The translations under genes were made by a program, and so were the position numbers. A stretch of DNA of 35,737 nucleotides, from assembly GCA_949739465.1 (NCBI GenBank), contig CATIYQ010000065.1, positions 1 through 35,737 of the forward strand. Reading direction: 5' to 3'. The stretch is from an uncultured Peptococcaceae bacterium. GTDB lineage: Bacteria > Bacillota > Dehalobacteriia > UBA4068 > JAAVYR01. Below, in pieces: positions 1-8,034 of this stretch. Numbering within the stretch: position 1 is the stretch's first letter; the number at the start of each line of letters is the position of its first letter. Below the pieces are notes generated by a model. It saw only the letters and a program-made list of their open reading frames with translations, was not told the origin of the DNA and made no database searches.

Positions 1-251
1 AGCAAAAAGTTATGACCAATCACCTGCACCAGTTCGCTCTTTGTAGCGTCCGCAACTGCTGCAGCCAGCGTATCCACAGATTCTGCAGCATTGTTTAACA
101 CCCGTACTTTGATGAGCTCCCGTACTTCTAAGGTATCAACGATTTGCTTTATCATATTTTCATTGATACCACCTTTGCCGATTTGAAAGATAGGTGACAT
201 CTCCACAGCTAAACTTCGCAAATACCGTTTTTGTTTTCCTTTTAATATCAC
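1..251 (-). CDS. yhbY: YhbY/CRM-domain ribosome assembly RNA-binding protein, 3' end cut by window edge
   Basis: Small CRM-domain RNA-binding protein of the YhbY family, which associates with pre-50S particles during large-subunit assembly. Reading the minus strand from a GTG at 249-251 gives ILKGKQKRYLRSLA, then IFQIGKGGINENMIKQI, the typical YhbY start with the GxxG-type loop (IGKGG). The frame stays open to the window edge (about 83 codons of an expected roughly 95), so the C-terminus is missing only because the window ends. The start is supported by an AAGGAG Shine-Dalgarno at 261-266, nine bases upstream, and there is no ATG alternative. The upstream gene stops only 18 bases before, so it is co-transcribed with the obg-side genes. 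Family assignment is from recognised sequence; the function is established for the family. Confidence 0.85.
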   Translation of the reverse strand, partial: MILKGKQKRYLRSLAVEMSPIFQIGKGGINENMIKQIVDTLEVRELIKVRVLNNAAESVDTLAAAVADATKSELVQVIGHNFL

Positions 252-269
252 TTAGGTATACTCCTTTAA

Positions 270-1337
270 TTAATTTAACGTACCTAATATGCCGGGTCCT
301 GACACATTGCTAACATTGCGGAAGGAAGTGTCTACCGTCCATTTTGCAGCCAAAGCTAATACAACAGCCTCATCAATGACTTGATTACCATAGACCGCTT
401 CTAAGCTGCGGAGAAGGGCCGCCTCCGTATTGGTCATGTCGCCCCATTCCCAGAAAACTTCGTTTTCCTTGCCGGAATAAGCATACGCACGCTCCACTTC
501 TCCCTTATCCGCTTTAATCCACGCCTGATATTGGGCTTTCTGATGGGTACAGAAATAATATACCAAACCAAATTGCTCGCTGACTTCTTTCACCCATTTA
601 AAACCATCAATGGGATAATCCAAACCGACTTTCTTCAAAATAGACCGCCCAATGACTAACACCCACTCGCCAATAGGAGGCGTAACAAAAACACTGCCGT
701 CGTTTTGAGTAGACGCCGCTAAACCGCTTTGCCAATCACAGGAACGCGTATTCTCTATTTCTAAAATATCTGCAACTTCCTTCATATGCTTGGCATGAAT
801 GGCAAGCCAACAAGTCTGGCTGCCAAAGGGCTGCGGCGCATTTTTGGAAAGAGGTCTTGCCGTTTTTTCTAACGGTTGGATAGGCGGTGCAGAAATAATC
901 ACCGGTTCAGGAACAGAAACGTCTGCTATTCTTTCTTCTCCCGGCGCGACAGCTGCTGCCGCTGCTTTTTCCACAGAGGACAGCAACGCCATATCAATAG
1001 GTTCTTCAGAAAAATCCCGTTCCTCTTTTTCCACCATTGGCATGACCAAGGTATTTTGCATAGTGTCCTTTAACGGCTGTTCCGCTCCTTCTTCCGGTTG
1101 GAAAAATCTGGTTTGCTCCAGTCCCCGGATCATGGTGCGGTCAAAACTGCCGCCGTCAAAATCATCTTCAGAAAAATTGCCATAGTATCGCTGCTTTGGC
1201 TGTTCTCCATAAGATTCTTCCCCGGAGACAGACTCCCACAGCACCCGCCGTCCATAACGCAGGTAGATAAGGGCAACCAACAATACCATGATTCCCATAA
1301 AAATCATACCTATATAATTCGGCAACATTATTTTCAT
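270..1337 (-). CDS. Uncharacterised membrane-anchored protein between obg and yhbY (355 aa)
   Basis: I do not recognise a named family. Residues about 9-27 form one hydrophobic segment followed by RYGRR, so an N-terminal anchor with the rest in the cytoplasm is likely by the positive-inside rule. Residues about 35-170 are acidic, Pro/Glu-rich and probably disordered. Residues about 173-345 form a compact domain: it starts at CWLAIHAKHMKEV, contains VFVTPPIGEWVLVIGR, then GLVYYFCTHQKAQYQAW, AYAYSGKENEVFWEWGD, and ends with a WTVDTS element. From memory these elements resemble a group of stand-alone hypothetical bacterial proteins with a G-W-x-L-V-x-G core and an F-G-x-x-x-Y-F-x-T-H motif, but I cannot name the family. 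It lies downstream of obg and upstream of yhbY in the same direction, so a ribosome-assembly or envelope link is possible but unproven. The Shine-Dalgarno is weak (GTGGGG). Confidence 0.75.
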   Translation of the reverse strand: MKIMLPNYIGMIFMGIMVLLVALIYLRYGRRVLWESVSGEESYGEQPKQRYYGNFSEDDFDGGSFDRTMIRGLEQTRFFQPEEGAEQPLKDTMQNTLVMPMVEKEERDFSEEPIDMALLSSVEKAAAAAVAPGEERIADVSVPEPVIISAPPIQPLEKTARPLSKNAPQPFGSQTCWLAIHAKHMKEVADILEIENTRSCDWQSGLAASTQNDGSVFVTPPIGEWVLVIGRSILKKVGLDYPIDGFKWVKEVSEQFGLVYYFCTHQKAQYQAWIKADKGEVERAYAYSGKENEVFWEWGDMTNTEAALLRSLEAVYGNQVIDEAVVLALAAKWTVDTSFRNVSNVSGPGILGTLN

Positions 1338-1401
1338 TACATTTGCCCCACTTTCTATTCAAGATGAGCAACCTTACTTATCATAACAGCGCAATCAAAA
1401 A

Positions 1402-2673
1402 TTAATCTGAAAAATCAAATTCCCGTTTACCGATGACAACCGTATTGCCATGAACGACGCCGGCGTCCCTTAATGCCTGGTCTAAGCCCATTTTGGTCAT
1501 AATCCGCTGCAATCGCAGCATCGACTCGTCATGGTCAAAATTGGTCATAGCCACTAACTTTTCGATTTCTTCGCCCTTCACTTCCCACCAACCGTCGGCA
1601 AGTTGAGAAATCTGGAAAGGCTGTTCCTCTCTTACCTTCACCACACGGAGGTCCACTGTTTCCACTTCTTCTTCGGCAGGCAGCGTTTGCACCAGCTCAA
1701 AGGCTCGACGCATCAGCGGCTCTAAGCCCTCTCCCGTAATGGCAGAGACAGGATACACCTCGTATTTATCACTGACTTTCGCCAGCAATTTTTCTAAATT
1801 CTCAATAGATTCCGGTGAATCCATTTTGTTGGCGACAACTAACTGCGGACGTCTGCCAATGCTTTCTTTATACAGCTGCAATTCCTGGTTAATGGTATCA
1901 AAGGACACGCAAGGGTCTTTGCCGTCGAAGCCGGACATATCGACCACATGGAGAAGGATTTTCGTCCGTTCCACATGACGAAGGAAACGGTGACCAAGTC
2001 CTGCCCCACTGTGCGCCCCTTCAATAAGACCGGGTACGTCAGCAATAACAAAACTCTCACCGTCACCCATATCTACCACGCCTAAGTTAGGCTGGATGGT
2101 GGTGAAAGGATAATCAGCGATTTTCGGCTTAGAAGCGGATACCTTAGAAATAATGGTAGATTTTCCTGCGTTAGGCATACCCACCAACGCCACATCCGCC
2201 AAGAGTTTAAGTTCTAATTCCAACCACAACTCTTCCCCTGGCTCACCGTTTTCCGCGATTTGAGGCGCTTTGTTTTTTGCCGAGACGAAACGGGTATTAC
2301 CTCTGCCACCTCTGCCACCGTGGGCGACAACGACTTCTTGTCCTTCCACCGTAATGTCGGCAATGACTTCTTTAGTTTCCGCATTCCGCACTACCGTACC
2401 CAACGGCACCTTTACCCGCAAATCAGGCGCTTTCCGTCCATGCATGGTTTTACCCATACCATGTTCGCCCCGTTCCGCACGATAATGATGACGGCTCTTA
2501 AAGTCAATGAGGGTATGCATACCACCATTGCCGATAAAGACAATATCACCGCCTTTACCGCCGTCTCCACCACTGGGACCGCCGTAAGGCACATATTTTT
2601 CACGACGAAAGGCGACTACGCCATTGCCGCCGTCCCCGCCCTTTACATATATCTTGGAATAATCGTAAAACAT
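1402..2673 (-). CDS. obg: GTPase Obg (CgtA), 50S assembly and stress GTPase
   Basis: Essential GTPase that binds the late 50S precursor and links ribosome assembly to the stringent response. Residues 1-158 are the glycine-rich Obg fold (GGDGGNG, GGDGGKGGD, GGRGGRGNTRF). The G domain follows: G1 GMPNAGKS at 165-172, G3 DVPG at 212-215, G4 NKMD at 282-285, G5 SAITG at 310-314. Residues about 340-423 form the C-terminal OCT domain (QPFQISQLADGWWEV, then HGNTVVIGKREFDFSD). Length (423) is normal for Bacillota Obg proteins that carry the OCT domain. ATG start with an AAGGAGG site at 2678-2684. It follows the rpmA terminator, so it should have its own promoter; a TATAAT at 2781-2786 is a weak candidate because no good -35 lies 17 bases upstream. 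The uncharacterised 355-residue gene and yhbY follow in the same direction. Confidence 0.97.
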   Translation of the reverse strand: MFYDYSKIYVKGGDGGNGVVAFRREKYVPYGGPSGGDGGKGGDIVFIGNGGMHTLIDFKSRHHYRAERGEHGMGKTMHGRKAPDLRVKVPLGTVVRNAETKEVIADITVEGQEVVVAHGGRGGRGNTRFVSAKNKAPQIAENGEPGEELWLELELKLLADVALVGMPNAGKSTIISKVSASKPKIADYPFTTIQPNLGVVDMGDGESFVIADVPGLIEGAHSGAGLGHRFLRHVERTKILLHVVDMSGFDGKDPCVSFDTINQELQLYKESIGRRPQLVVANKMDSPESIENLEKLLAKVSDKYEVYPVSAITGEGLEPLMRRAFELVQTLPAEEEVETVDLRVVKVREEQPFQISQLADGWWEVKGEEIEKLVAMTNFDHDESMLRLQRIMTKMGLDQALRDAGVVHGNTVVIGKREFDFSD

Positions 2674-2803
2674 AAATCCTCCTTAAACCCCGACAAAACT
2701 TTGCTTTCATCTCTGTTTTTGCCAAGATTTTATCTTGTTATGTATTCGCCGTAAAAAAATAATTTCCTATATAATTTTCTATTATAGAAGAAAAATTTTA
2801 GCA

Positions 2804-2833
2804 TTAAAAAAAGCCGGGATATTCCCGGCTTTC
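2804..2833 (-). terminator. Rho-independent terminator after rpmA
   Basis: On the minus strand a 10-bp stem (AAAGCCGGGA / TCCCGGCTTT) with a 3-base loop is followed directly by a run of T. It starts 14 bases after the rpmA stop codon and separates rplU-rpmA from obg. Confidence 0.9.
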
Positions 2834-2846
2834 TCTCAACAATATA

Positions 2847-3113
2847 TTACACTGCTGGACTTTCAGCATATACGGATACTTTTTTCTTGTATTTATCTTT
2901 CCGTTCGAATTTTACATATCCGTCAACAGTAGCGAATAACGTATCGTCTTTGCCCAAGCCAACATTATTGCCGGGATGGTATTTGGTACCGCGTTGACGA
3001 ACTAAAATGCTACCGGAAGTAACAAATTGACCGTCATGACGTTTAATCCCTAAGCGTTTGGATTCACTATCGCGACCGTTCCGGGAACTACCGCCTGCCT
3101 TCTTATGTGCCAT
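2847..3113 (-). CDS. rpmA: 50S ribosomal protein L27, without cleavable N-terminal extension
   Basis: Bacterial L27, whose N-terminal tail reaches the peptidyl-transferase centre. The 88-residue protein begins MAHKKAGGSSRNGRDSESKR and continues with GSILVRQRGTKYHPG, the L27 signature. Most Bacillota L27 proteins start with a short hydrophobic extension (ending FFA) that is cut off by the Prp protease, encoded by ysxB between rplU and rpmA. Here both are missing: the spacing to rplU is only 52 bases, with no room for ysxB, and an in-frame TAA nine codons upstream of the ATG rules out a longer protein. The N-terminus instead looks like proteobacterial L27. Two purine-rich sites (AAGGAGG and GGGAGG) precede the ATG. 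Co-transcribed with rplU and ended by the terminator at 2804-2833. Confidence 0.98.
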   Translation of the reverse strand: MAHKKAGGSSRNGRDSESKRLGIKRHDGQFVTSGSILVRQRGTKYHPGNNVGLGKDDTLFATVDGYVKFERKDKYKKKVSVYAESPAV

Positions 3114-3165
3114 TACCTCCCACCTCCTTGTTTCTTAAACTTTTATTTTCCTCATTGGCTCGCTA

Positions 3166-3477
3166 TTAAGCGAGAATTTTTTCGATTTGAACTTTTGTAA
3201 ACGGTTGACGATGACCGTTTTTCTTACGAATGTTCTTCTTTGGTTTGTAGTGGAAAACGATGACTTTTTTGCCTTTGCCATGTTCCAATACTTTGAGAAC
3301 AACTTTTGCGCCGGCAACTACAGGAGAACCAACTTTGATGTTTTCTCCTTCGCCCACAGCCAAAACTCGGTCGATTTCTACGGTAGAATCAACATCAGCA
3401 GTAAGAAGTTCTACGTTGATTACGTCGCCTTCCGATACCCGATATTGTTTTCCGCCTGTTTCGATGATTGCGTACAT
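3166..3477 (-). CDS. rplU: 50S ribosomal protein L21
   Basis: L21, a 23S rRNA-binding protein of the large subunit. 103 residues, the usual length, with the typical start MYAIIETGGKQYRV and the conserved C-terminal region HYKPKKNIRKKNGHRQPF. It is the first gene of an rplU-rpmA transcript, with a near-consensus promoter at 3573-3601 and a leader of about 85 bases that can fold over the ribosome binding site. The AGGAGGTG site at 3482-3489 is 5 bases from the ATG. The usual Bacillota neighbour ysxB (prp) is absent. Confidence 0.98.
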   Translation of the reverse strand: MYAIIETGGKQYRVSEGDVINVELLTADVDSTVEIDRVLAVGEGENIKVGSPVVAGAKVVLKVLEHGKGKKVIVFHYKPKKNIRKKNGHRQPFTKVQIEKILA

Positions 3478-3567
3478 ATGGCACCTCCTATCGCTAAAGA
3501 CTCATTTCGCTCAGGTGGCATTGCTCATGCGCTTCTAACCCGGCAAATATGGTTTTAAAACACAACA
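3478..3567 (-). ncRNA. rplU 5' leader, candidate L21 autoregulatory leader
   Basis: The transcript segment between the promoter and the rplU ATG has features of the L21 leader family: a GCAT/ATGC mini-hairpin, and a CACCT element (complement of 3513-3517) that can pair with the AGGTG of the Shine-Dalgarno (complement of 3482-3486). The block around GAGTCTTTAGCGATAGGAGG is, from memory, also seen before rplU in other Bacillota. Such pairing would let excess L21 or an alternative fold close the start site. The family match is from memory and has not been scored with a covariance model. Confidence 0.45.
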
Positions 3568-3572
3568 AGAGT

Positions 3573-3601
3573 ATATTACCATACCAGGGAAGTCTTGTCA
3601 A
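3573..3601 (-). promoter_or_regulatory. Sigma-A promoter of rplU-rpmA
   Basis: TTGACA (3596-3601) and TAATAT (3573-3578) on the minus strand with a 17-base spacer. It lies between the end of rng and the rplU leader, so the ribosomal genes do not depend on read-through from rng. Confidence 0.85.
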
Positions 3602-3639
3602 CGAAAATCCCAGCTGAATCCTAAAATTTTTACGAGATG

Positions 3640-5331
3640 CTACTTTTCGATAATATGAGCAAAGCAATGGGTTTTGAATCCGTTATCAATTTCAATCCAT
3701 TTCTTCTGTCCTACATATTTTGCGCCGTCCGTCACCACCACGACAAAGCCGTAGATACGTGCCACACCGTCATTGGGATTGTCCTCGTTTGGTTCTAATA
3801 TCTTCACATGGAGTTTTTCTCCTACCCGAACGGGCGCTATCACTTGTTCCGGATTTTCATCGTCATGATAAGCGCGAATCAGGATATCGTCCATTTTTTG
3901 CCCAACAGCCCCTTTTACCAAGACTTTTTTATCCAAATGCTTTTGCCACTCTGCCAAGTTTTGCCCCGACGGACCAATAAGATAAGAGGCGACGGCAGGA
4001 TTTACCTCAATGAGAATCCCGTCTCCCTCCGTCTCGCCAATGATTTGGGAGACTTCCTTATGAACACGCTGACTAACGATATTTTCATGAACCACTTTAC
4101 CCTTGCCTTCACAAAAAGGACATTCCCGCTCCATCAGCCCGGTAAGTCCCATAGACGCCTTTTTCCGCGTCATTTCCAAAAGTCCTAACTGGGTAAACCC
4201 TAAAATACTGGTTCTGGTACGGTCTTTCTTCAGCTCTTGTTCTAAGGCTTCTACTACTTGCTCCTTATCACTGTAGGTATCCATGTCGATAAAGTCGATG
4301 ATGATGATACCGCCAATATTTCTTAACCGCAGCTGACGAGCGATTTCTTTCGCTGCCTCAATATTGGCAAGGACCACCGTTTCTTCCAGATTATTCTTAC
4401 CAACAAACTTGCCTGTATTCACATCAACAACGGTAAGCGCTTCCGTTTGGTCGATGATAAGATAACCGCCGCATTTCAACCATACTTTTCGCTGCAACGC
4501 TTTTTGCAGTTGGGCGTCAATATCATAGAGAGCGAAAATATCCTGATTTTCCCGCAAACAAATTTTCCCGCTATACTCCGGCAGTTGACAGGCAATTAAG
4601 TCCGTAATTTTTTCTTTAACCTCTTTACTGTCGGTCCAAATGATTTCCACTTCTTCTGAGCAAATATCCCGAACGGTCCGCTCTAAAAGCCCCAAATCAT
4701 GGTGAACCAGGGAGACAGGCTTTACCTTTTTCGCCCGCTGTTGGATTTCCTGCCACAATGCCGTCAAGAAACGAATATCTCCAGCCAGCTCCGCCTCGCT
4801 AATACCCTCCGCCGCAGTGCGCACAATAAAACCAATGTTATCCTGCACCAGCGGCAAAGAAATATCCCTGAGTCGTTGCCGCTCCTCTTCAGTCTGGATA
4901 CGGCGAGAAATGCCGATATGCCCTACCCCCGGCATAAGGACCGCATATCTGCCGGGCAGCGTAATATGAGTCGTTACCCGAGCGCCTTTTGTACCCACCG
5001 GTTCTTTGACGATTTGCACCAAGATATCTTGTCCCTTTTTTAATACGGTAGAGATATTAGGCAGTTCCCCACCATTTTTCATACCCTCGCCATATTCGTT
5101 GATATGTTTCGGCACAGCATCCTCCACATAGAGAAAGCAGTTTTTACTCAGCCCGATATTGACAAAAGCCGCCTGCATACCGGGAAGTACGTTTTCCACC
5201 TTGCCCTTATAGATTCGCCCTAAGAGCTGACGCCGTTCCCGCTGTTCAAAATAGATTTCGCTCAGTTGTTGGTTTTCTACCAGCGCAACGCCGATGCTAT
5301 CTTCATCTTGTTGGATTAAAATTTCCTTCAT
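3640..5331 (-). CDS. rng: Ribonuclease G/E family endoribonuclease
   Basis: 5'-end-sensing endoribonuclease that matures rRNA and starts mRNA decay. From the ATG at 5329-5331 the protein has 563 residues: an S1-like RNA-binding region (GRIYKGKVENVLPGMQAAF, about 38-56), the RNase H-like and DNase I-like catalytic parts with metal-binding D303 (VVDVNTGK) and D346 (IIIIDFIDM), and the zinc-link cysteines C404 and C407 (CPFC). These four positions equal the numbers I recall for E. coli RNase E. The family-typical short C-terminal region follows, with no long RNase E scaffold tail. A GTG 30 bases upstream would add ten residues but has no good ribosome site, whereas GGAGGG sits 6 bases before the chosen ATG. 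It follows the radical SAM-linked gene by 37 bases, forming one transcript. Confidence 0.95.
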   Translation of the reverse strand: MKEILIQQDEDSIGVALVENQQLSEIYFEQRERRQLLGRIYKGKVENVLPGMQAAFVNIGLSKNCFLYVEDAVPKHINEYGEGMKNGGELPNISTVLKKGQDILVQIVKEPVGTKGARVTTHITLPGRYAVLMPGVGHIGISRRIQTEEERQRLRDISLPLVQDNIGFIVRTAAEGISEAELAGDIRFLTALWQEIQQRAKKVKPVSLVHHDLGLLERTVRDICSEEVEIIWTDSKEVKEKITDLIACQLPEYSGKICLRENQDIFALYDIDAQLQKALQRKVWLKCGGYLIIDQTEALTVVDVNTGKFVGKNNLEETVVLANIEAAKEIARQLRLRNIGGIIIIDFIDMDTYSDKEQVVEALEQELKKDRTRTSILGFTQLGLLEMTRKKASMGLTGLMERECPFCEGKGKVVHENIVSQRVHKEVSQIIGETEGDGILIEVNPAVASYLIGPSGQNLAEWQKHLDKKVLVKGAVGQKMDDILIRAYHDDENPEQVIAPVRVGEKLHVKILEPNEDNPNDGVARIYGFVVVVTDGAKYVGQKKWIEIDNGFKTHCFAHIIEK

Positions 5332-5368
5332 GGTTTCCCTCCACGGTTTTTCTGTCCGCACCTTTTGT

Positions 5369-6010
5369 TTAAGGTCTTACACCATCAGCGCGCAACAAAT
5401 CCGTCCGTAACATCCGTGTAGCTTCTTCTCTGGCTATCCCAAGGCAGGATAATACCTCTTCCGGTCTCACATGACCGGAGTTACCGGCCAGAAGCTGCAT
5501 AAAGAACTTCTCACCGTCCCAATCCAGAGCAAAGATACCGGGACGAAGATTTACCGTTTTATCTCCCTTAGGACTGGTCTTAAGATAAGGAATTTCTTCC
5601 TTTGCCAATAGTTCTTCTATCCGCTGAGAGATATTTCCTGTTGCAGCAGAATCAACCCATACATTGTAATTCGCCATGGAGATTAAAGCGGTAATGGACT
5701 TCTCTCCCACTTCAATGGACTTTACTTCTTCTAAGCTAATTCCTTCCGGCAGCGCAGCAGAAAGTTTTCTGCTAAAATCATCTAGATCCATATCCTGCTG
5801 CAATTCCACATCAAAATATTCCCGTAAGCTCTCTACCCCCACCGGTCTTGCCGGACCAAAGGCAATCTTCGTATGAGGATTAAAGCCTTGAGACATAGCA
5901 ACAGGGATTTTTGCCCGCCGTAAAATACGCTGCCAAGCCTGTAATAAATCTAAATGAGAAAGGAAGCTGATATTGCCTTGGATGCTGTAACAGCAACGAA
6001 AGATACTCAT
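5369..6010 (-). CDS. Radical SAM-linked protein, TIGR03936 / DUF2344 family
   Basis: 213-residue protein of the conserved family that almost always accompanies the TIGR03960 radical SAM protein. The signature N-terminus is present: RCCYSIQGNISFLSHLDLLQ, then SQGFNPHTKIAFGPARPVG. Biochemical function is unknown for the family; a tRNA or rRNA modification role has been guessed from its position next to RNase G and ribosomal genes. Its ATG overlaps the TGA of the upstream radical SAM gene by four bases (ATGA), so translation is coupled, and in some genomes the two are fused. No catalytic residues can be assigned from sequence alone. Confidence 0.93.
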   Translation of the reverse strand: MSIFRCCYSIQGNISFLSHLDLLQAWQRILRRAKIPVAMSQGFNPHTKIAFGPARPVGVESLREYFDVELQQDMDLDDFSRKLSAALPEGISLEEVKSIEVGEKSITALISMANYNVWVDSAATGNISQRIEELLAKEEIPYLKTSPKGDKTVNLRPGIFALDWDGEKFFMQLLAGNSGHVRPEEVLSCLGIAREEATRMLRTDLLRADGVRP

Positions 6011-7875
6011 TTGCCCGCTCCTTTCAAGTCGTTATCTACCCCCAGCTTTTGGCAAACACCGCAGCCGCTGCACGGATTATGGCGGCAGTCGGCAGTCAGC
6101 TCTTCCGCCAACGCCTTTTGCCATTCATGCCAGAGCCATTTTTCACTAGCGCCGCAGGAAAGATGTTGCCAGGGCAACACCTCGTCTTTGCCCATTTCCC
6201 GATAGGCGAAAAACTCCGGCGTATAGCCACAGGCAGCAAAAGCCTCCAGCCAAGTCTGATATTTGAAATGCTCCGTCCAACCGTCAAATTTGCAACCTAA
6301 TTGCCAAGCCTTCAGTAACACTTGTCCCAGCCGCCGGTCTCCACGAGAAAACGCCGCCTCTAAAAAGCTCACCTCCGACTGATGATAGTTGAGAGAGAGA
6401 TTCTTATATTGTTTCGCCCGCTCCTTGAGATAATGTTGTTTTTCCTTTAATTCTGCCAGCGTATTTTGCCCGAACCACTGAAAAGGCGTATGGCTTTTGG
6501 GCACAAAGGAAGAAACGCTAACCGATACCTTTAACGGTTTATGAATTCCCTTTTCCCGAGCAATTGCTTTACCGTTTTCCAATACTTTTACCGCTAAATC
6601 AATAATGCCGTCTAAATCCTCTTTGGTTTCTGTTGGCAGTCCAATCATAAAATACAGCTTGATTTGGGTCCAGCCTTGAGAAAAAGCAGCTTTGGTAGCA
6701 GTGAGAACGTGTTCCTCCGTTACCCCCTTGTTGATAACGTTACGCATTCTTTGCGTACCCGCTTCCGGCGCAAAGGTTAAACCGCTCTTCCGCACCTTTT
6801 GCACCTTTTCCGCCAAATCTACGGAAAAAGCATCTACCCGTAGAGAAGGCAGAGACACGCCTACCCCGTCTTCACTGTAACGGTCCAACAGCTCACCGAT
6901 GAGTTCATTGACACAGCTGTAATCCGCCGTCGACAGGGACATGACGCCGATTTCCTCATAACCGCTACTTTCCAGCAAAGCGTCTGCTTGCTCTATGAGC
7001 TTGGCGACAGTTTTTTCCCTTACGGGACGATAAATCACCCCTGCCTGACAAAAACGGCAGCCTCTGGTACAGCCCCGCATCACTTCTAAAACAAGCCGGT
7101 CATGGACCACTTGGGTCAGCGGCACTAAATCTTTATCCGGGTATATTGCCAAATCCATATCAGGTAACACCCGTTTATAAACAACAGCAGGCGCACCTGC
7201 CAGCGGTCGGATTTCACCAATGGTTCCGTCTTCCAGATAAGTCACCTGATACAGGCTGGGCACATAGATGCCGGGAATTTGCGCAGCCCGCGCCAGAAAA
7301 TCACGTTTGCTTTCTCCCGCGGCTTTGCTTTGTTCATAAGCCTCTAATAATTCCGGCAACAGTTCTTCCCCTTCGCCCAGCATAAATAAATCAAAAAAGT
7401 CAGCGATAGGCTCAGGATTAAAAGCCCCCGGTCCGCCTGCTACCACCAGAGGTCCTTCTTTTCTGTCTTTCGCTAGGAGCGGAATCCCCGCTAAATCCAG
7501 CATATTGAGAATATTGCTATAACTCATCTCATATTGCAAGGTAAAGCCCACCACGTCAAGGTCTGCCACAGCATGTCCGCTTTCCCAGGTAAAAAGGGGA
7601 ATCTGTTTTTTTCGCATTTGTTCTTCCATATCCACTAAGGGCGCAAAGCTCCGTTCCAAGAGAAAACGGGGACAACTGTTTACCACATGATACAAAATAC
7701 GCATACCCACAAAAGACATCCCAATTTCGTAAGTATCAGGAAATAAAAACGCCATTTTCACCGTGGCGTTGTCCCAATCCTTCACGGTTTGGTTATATTC
7801 ACCGCCGATATATTGCCCAGGACGAGTCACGAAGGGCAATAATTCGCGGGTAATTCGTTCCTTTAATACGACCAT
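6007..7875 (-). CDS. TIGR03960 family B12-binding-like radical SAM protein
   Basis: 622-residue radical SAM enzyme of unknown substrate. The N-terminal third (about 40-200) resembles a cobalamin-binding-like Rossmann domain (PDTYEIGMSFVGMRILYHVV, VVAGGPGAFNPEP), without the DxHxxG base-off motif that I can see. The radical SAM core starts at CTRGCRFC, with the [4Fe-4S] cysteines C269, C273 and C276. Further core elements are LSLPSLRVDAF-like text near residue 350 and FAPEAGTQRMR, typical of the YgiQ-like branch. The C-terminus carries four more cysteines in a C-x4-C-x2-C-x2-C pattern, probably a second metal site. Start ATG has GGAGG 7 bases upstream. It heads a transcript with the TIGR03936 gene and rng; a weak promoter candidate (TTGATA-17-TAATTA, 7896-7924) lies upstream. 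Confidence 0.93.
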   Translation of the reverse strand: MVVLKERITRELLPFVTRPGQYIGGEYNQTVKDWDNATVKMAFLFPDTYEIGMSFVGMRILYHVVNSCPRFLLERSFAPLVDMEEQMRKKQIPLFTWESGHAVADLDVVGFTLQYEMSYSNILNMLDLAGIPLLAKDRKEGPLVVAGGPGAFNPEPIADFFDLFMLGEGEELLPELLEAYEQSKAAGESKRDFLARAAQIPGIYVPSLYQVTYLEDGTIGEIRPLAGAPAVVYKRVLPDMDLAIYPDKDLVPLTQVVHDRLVLEVMRGCTRGCRFCQAGVIYRPVREKTVAKLIEQADALLESSGYEEIGVMSLSTADYSCVNELIGELLDRYSEDGVGVSLPSLRVDAFSVDLAEKVQKVRKSGLTFAPEAGTQRMRNVINKGVTEEHVLTATKAAFSQGWTQIKLYFMIGLPTETKEDLDGIIDLAVKVLENGKAIAREKGIHKPLKVSVSVSSFVPKSHTPFQWFGQNTLAELKEKQHYLKERAKQYKNLSLNYHQSEVSFLEAAFSRGDRRLGQVLLKAWQLGCKFDGWTEHFKYQTWLEAFAACGYTPEFFAYREMGKDEVLPWQHLSCGASEKWLWHEWQKALAEELTADCRHNPCSGCGVCQKLGVDNDLKGAGK

Positions 7876-7970
7876 TTACGGTCCTCCTATACCTATAATT
7901 ATTATTTTCAGACTGGATTATCAAATCATAAAACGATATTAAATTCCTCTTTTACCTCTGAAAATCCTCT

Positions 7971-8014
7971 AAAAATAAAAACAAAACCTGAAATGTTTTT
8001 CTTTCAGGTTCTGT
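7971..8014 (-). terminator. Rho-independent terminator after the rodA/LytM-like transcript
   Basis: Minus-strand stem AACCTGAAA / TTTCAGGTT (8002-8010 with 7985-7993), 8-base loop, followed by TTGTTTTTATTTT. It lies 21 bases past the stop codon of the LytM-like gene. Confidence 0.8.
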
Positions 8015-8034
8015 TTTTTAACACATCATTCTAT

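Noticed and set aside
3135..3317. 60-codon frame inside rplU
   Set aside because: Shadow frame of rplU with no independent ribosome site.
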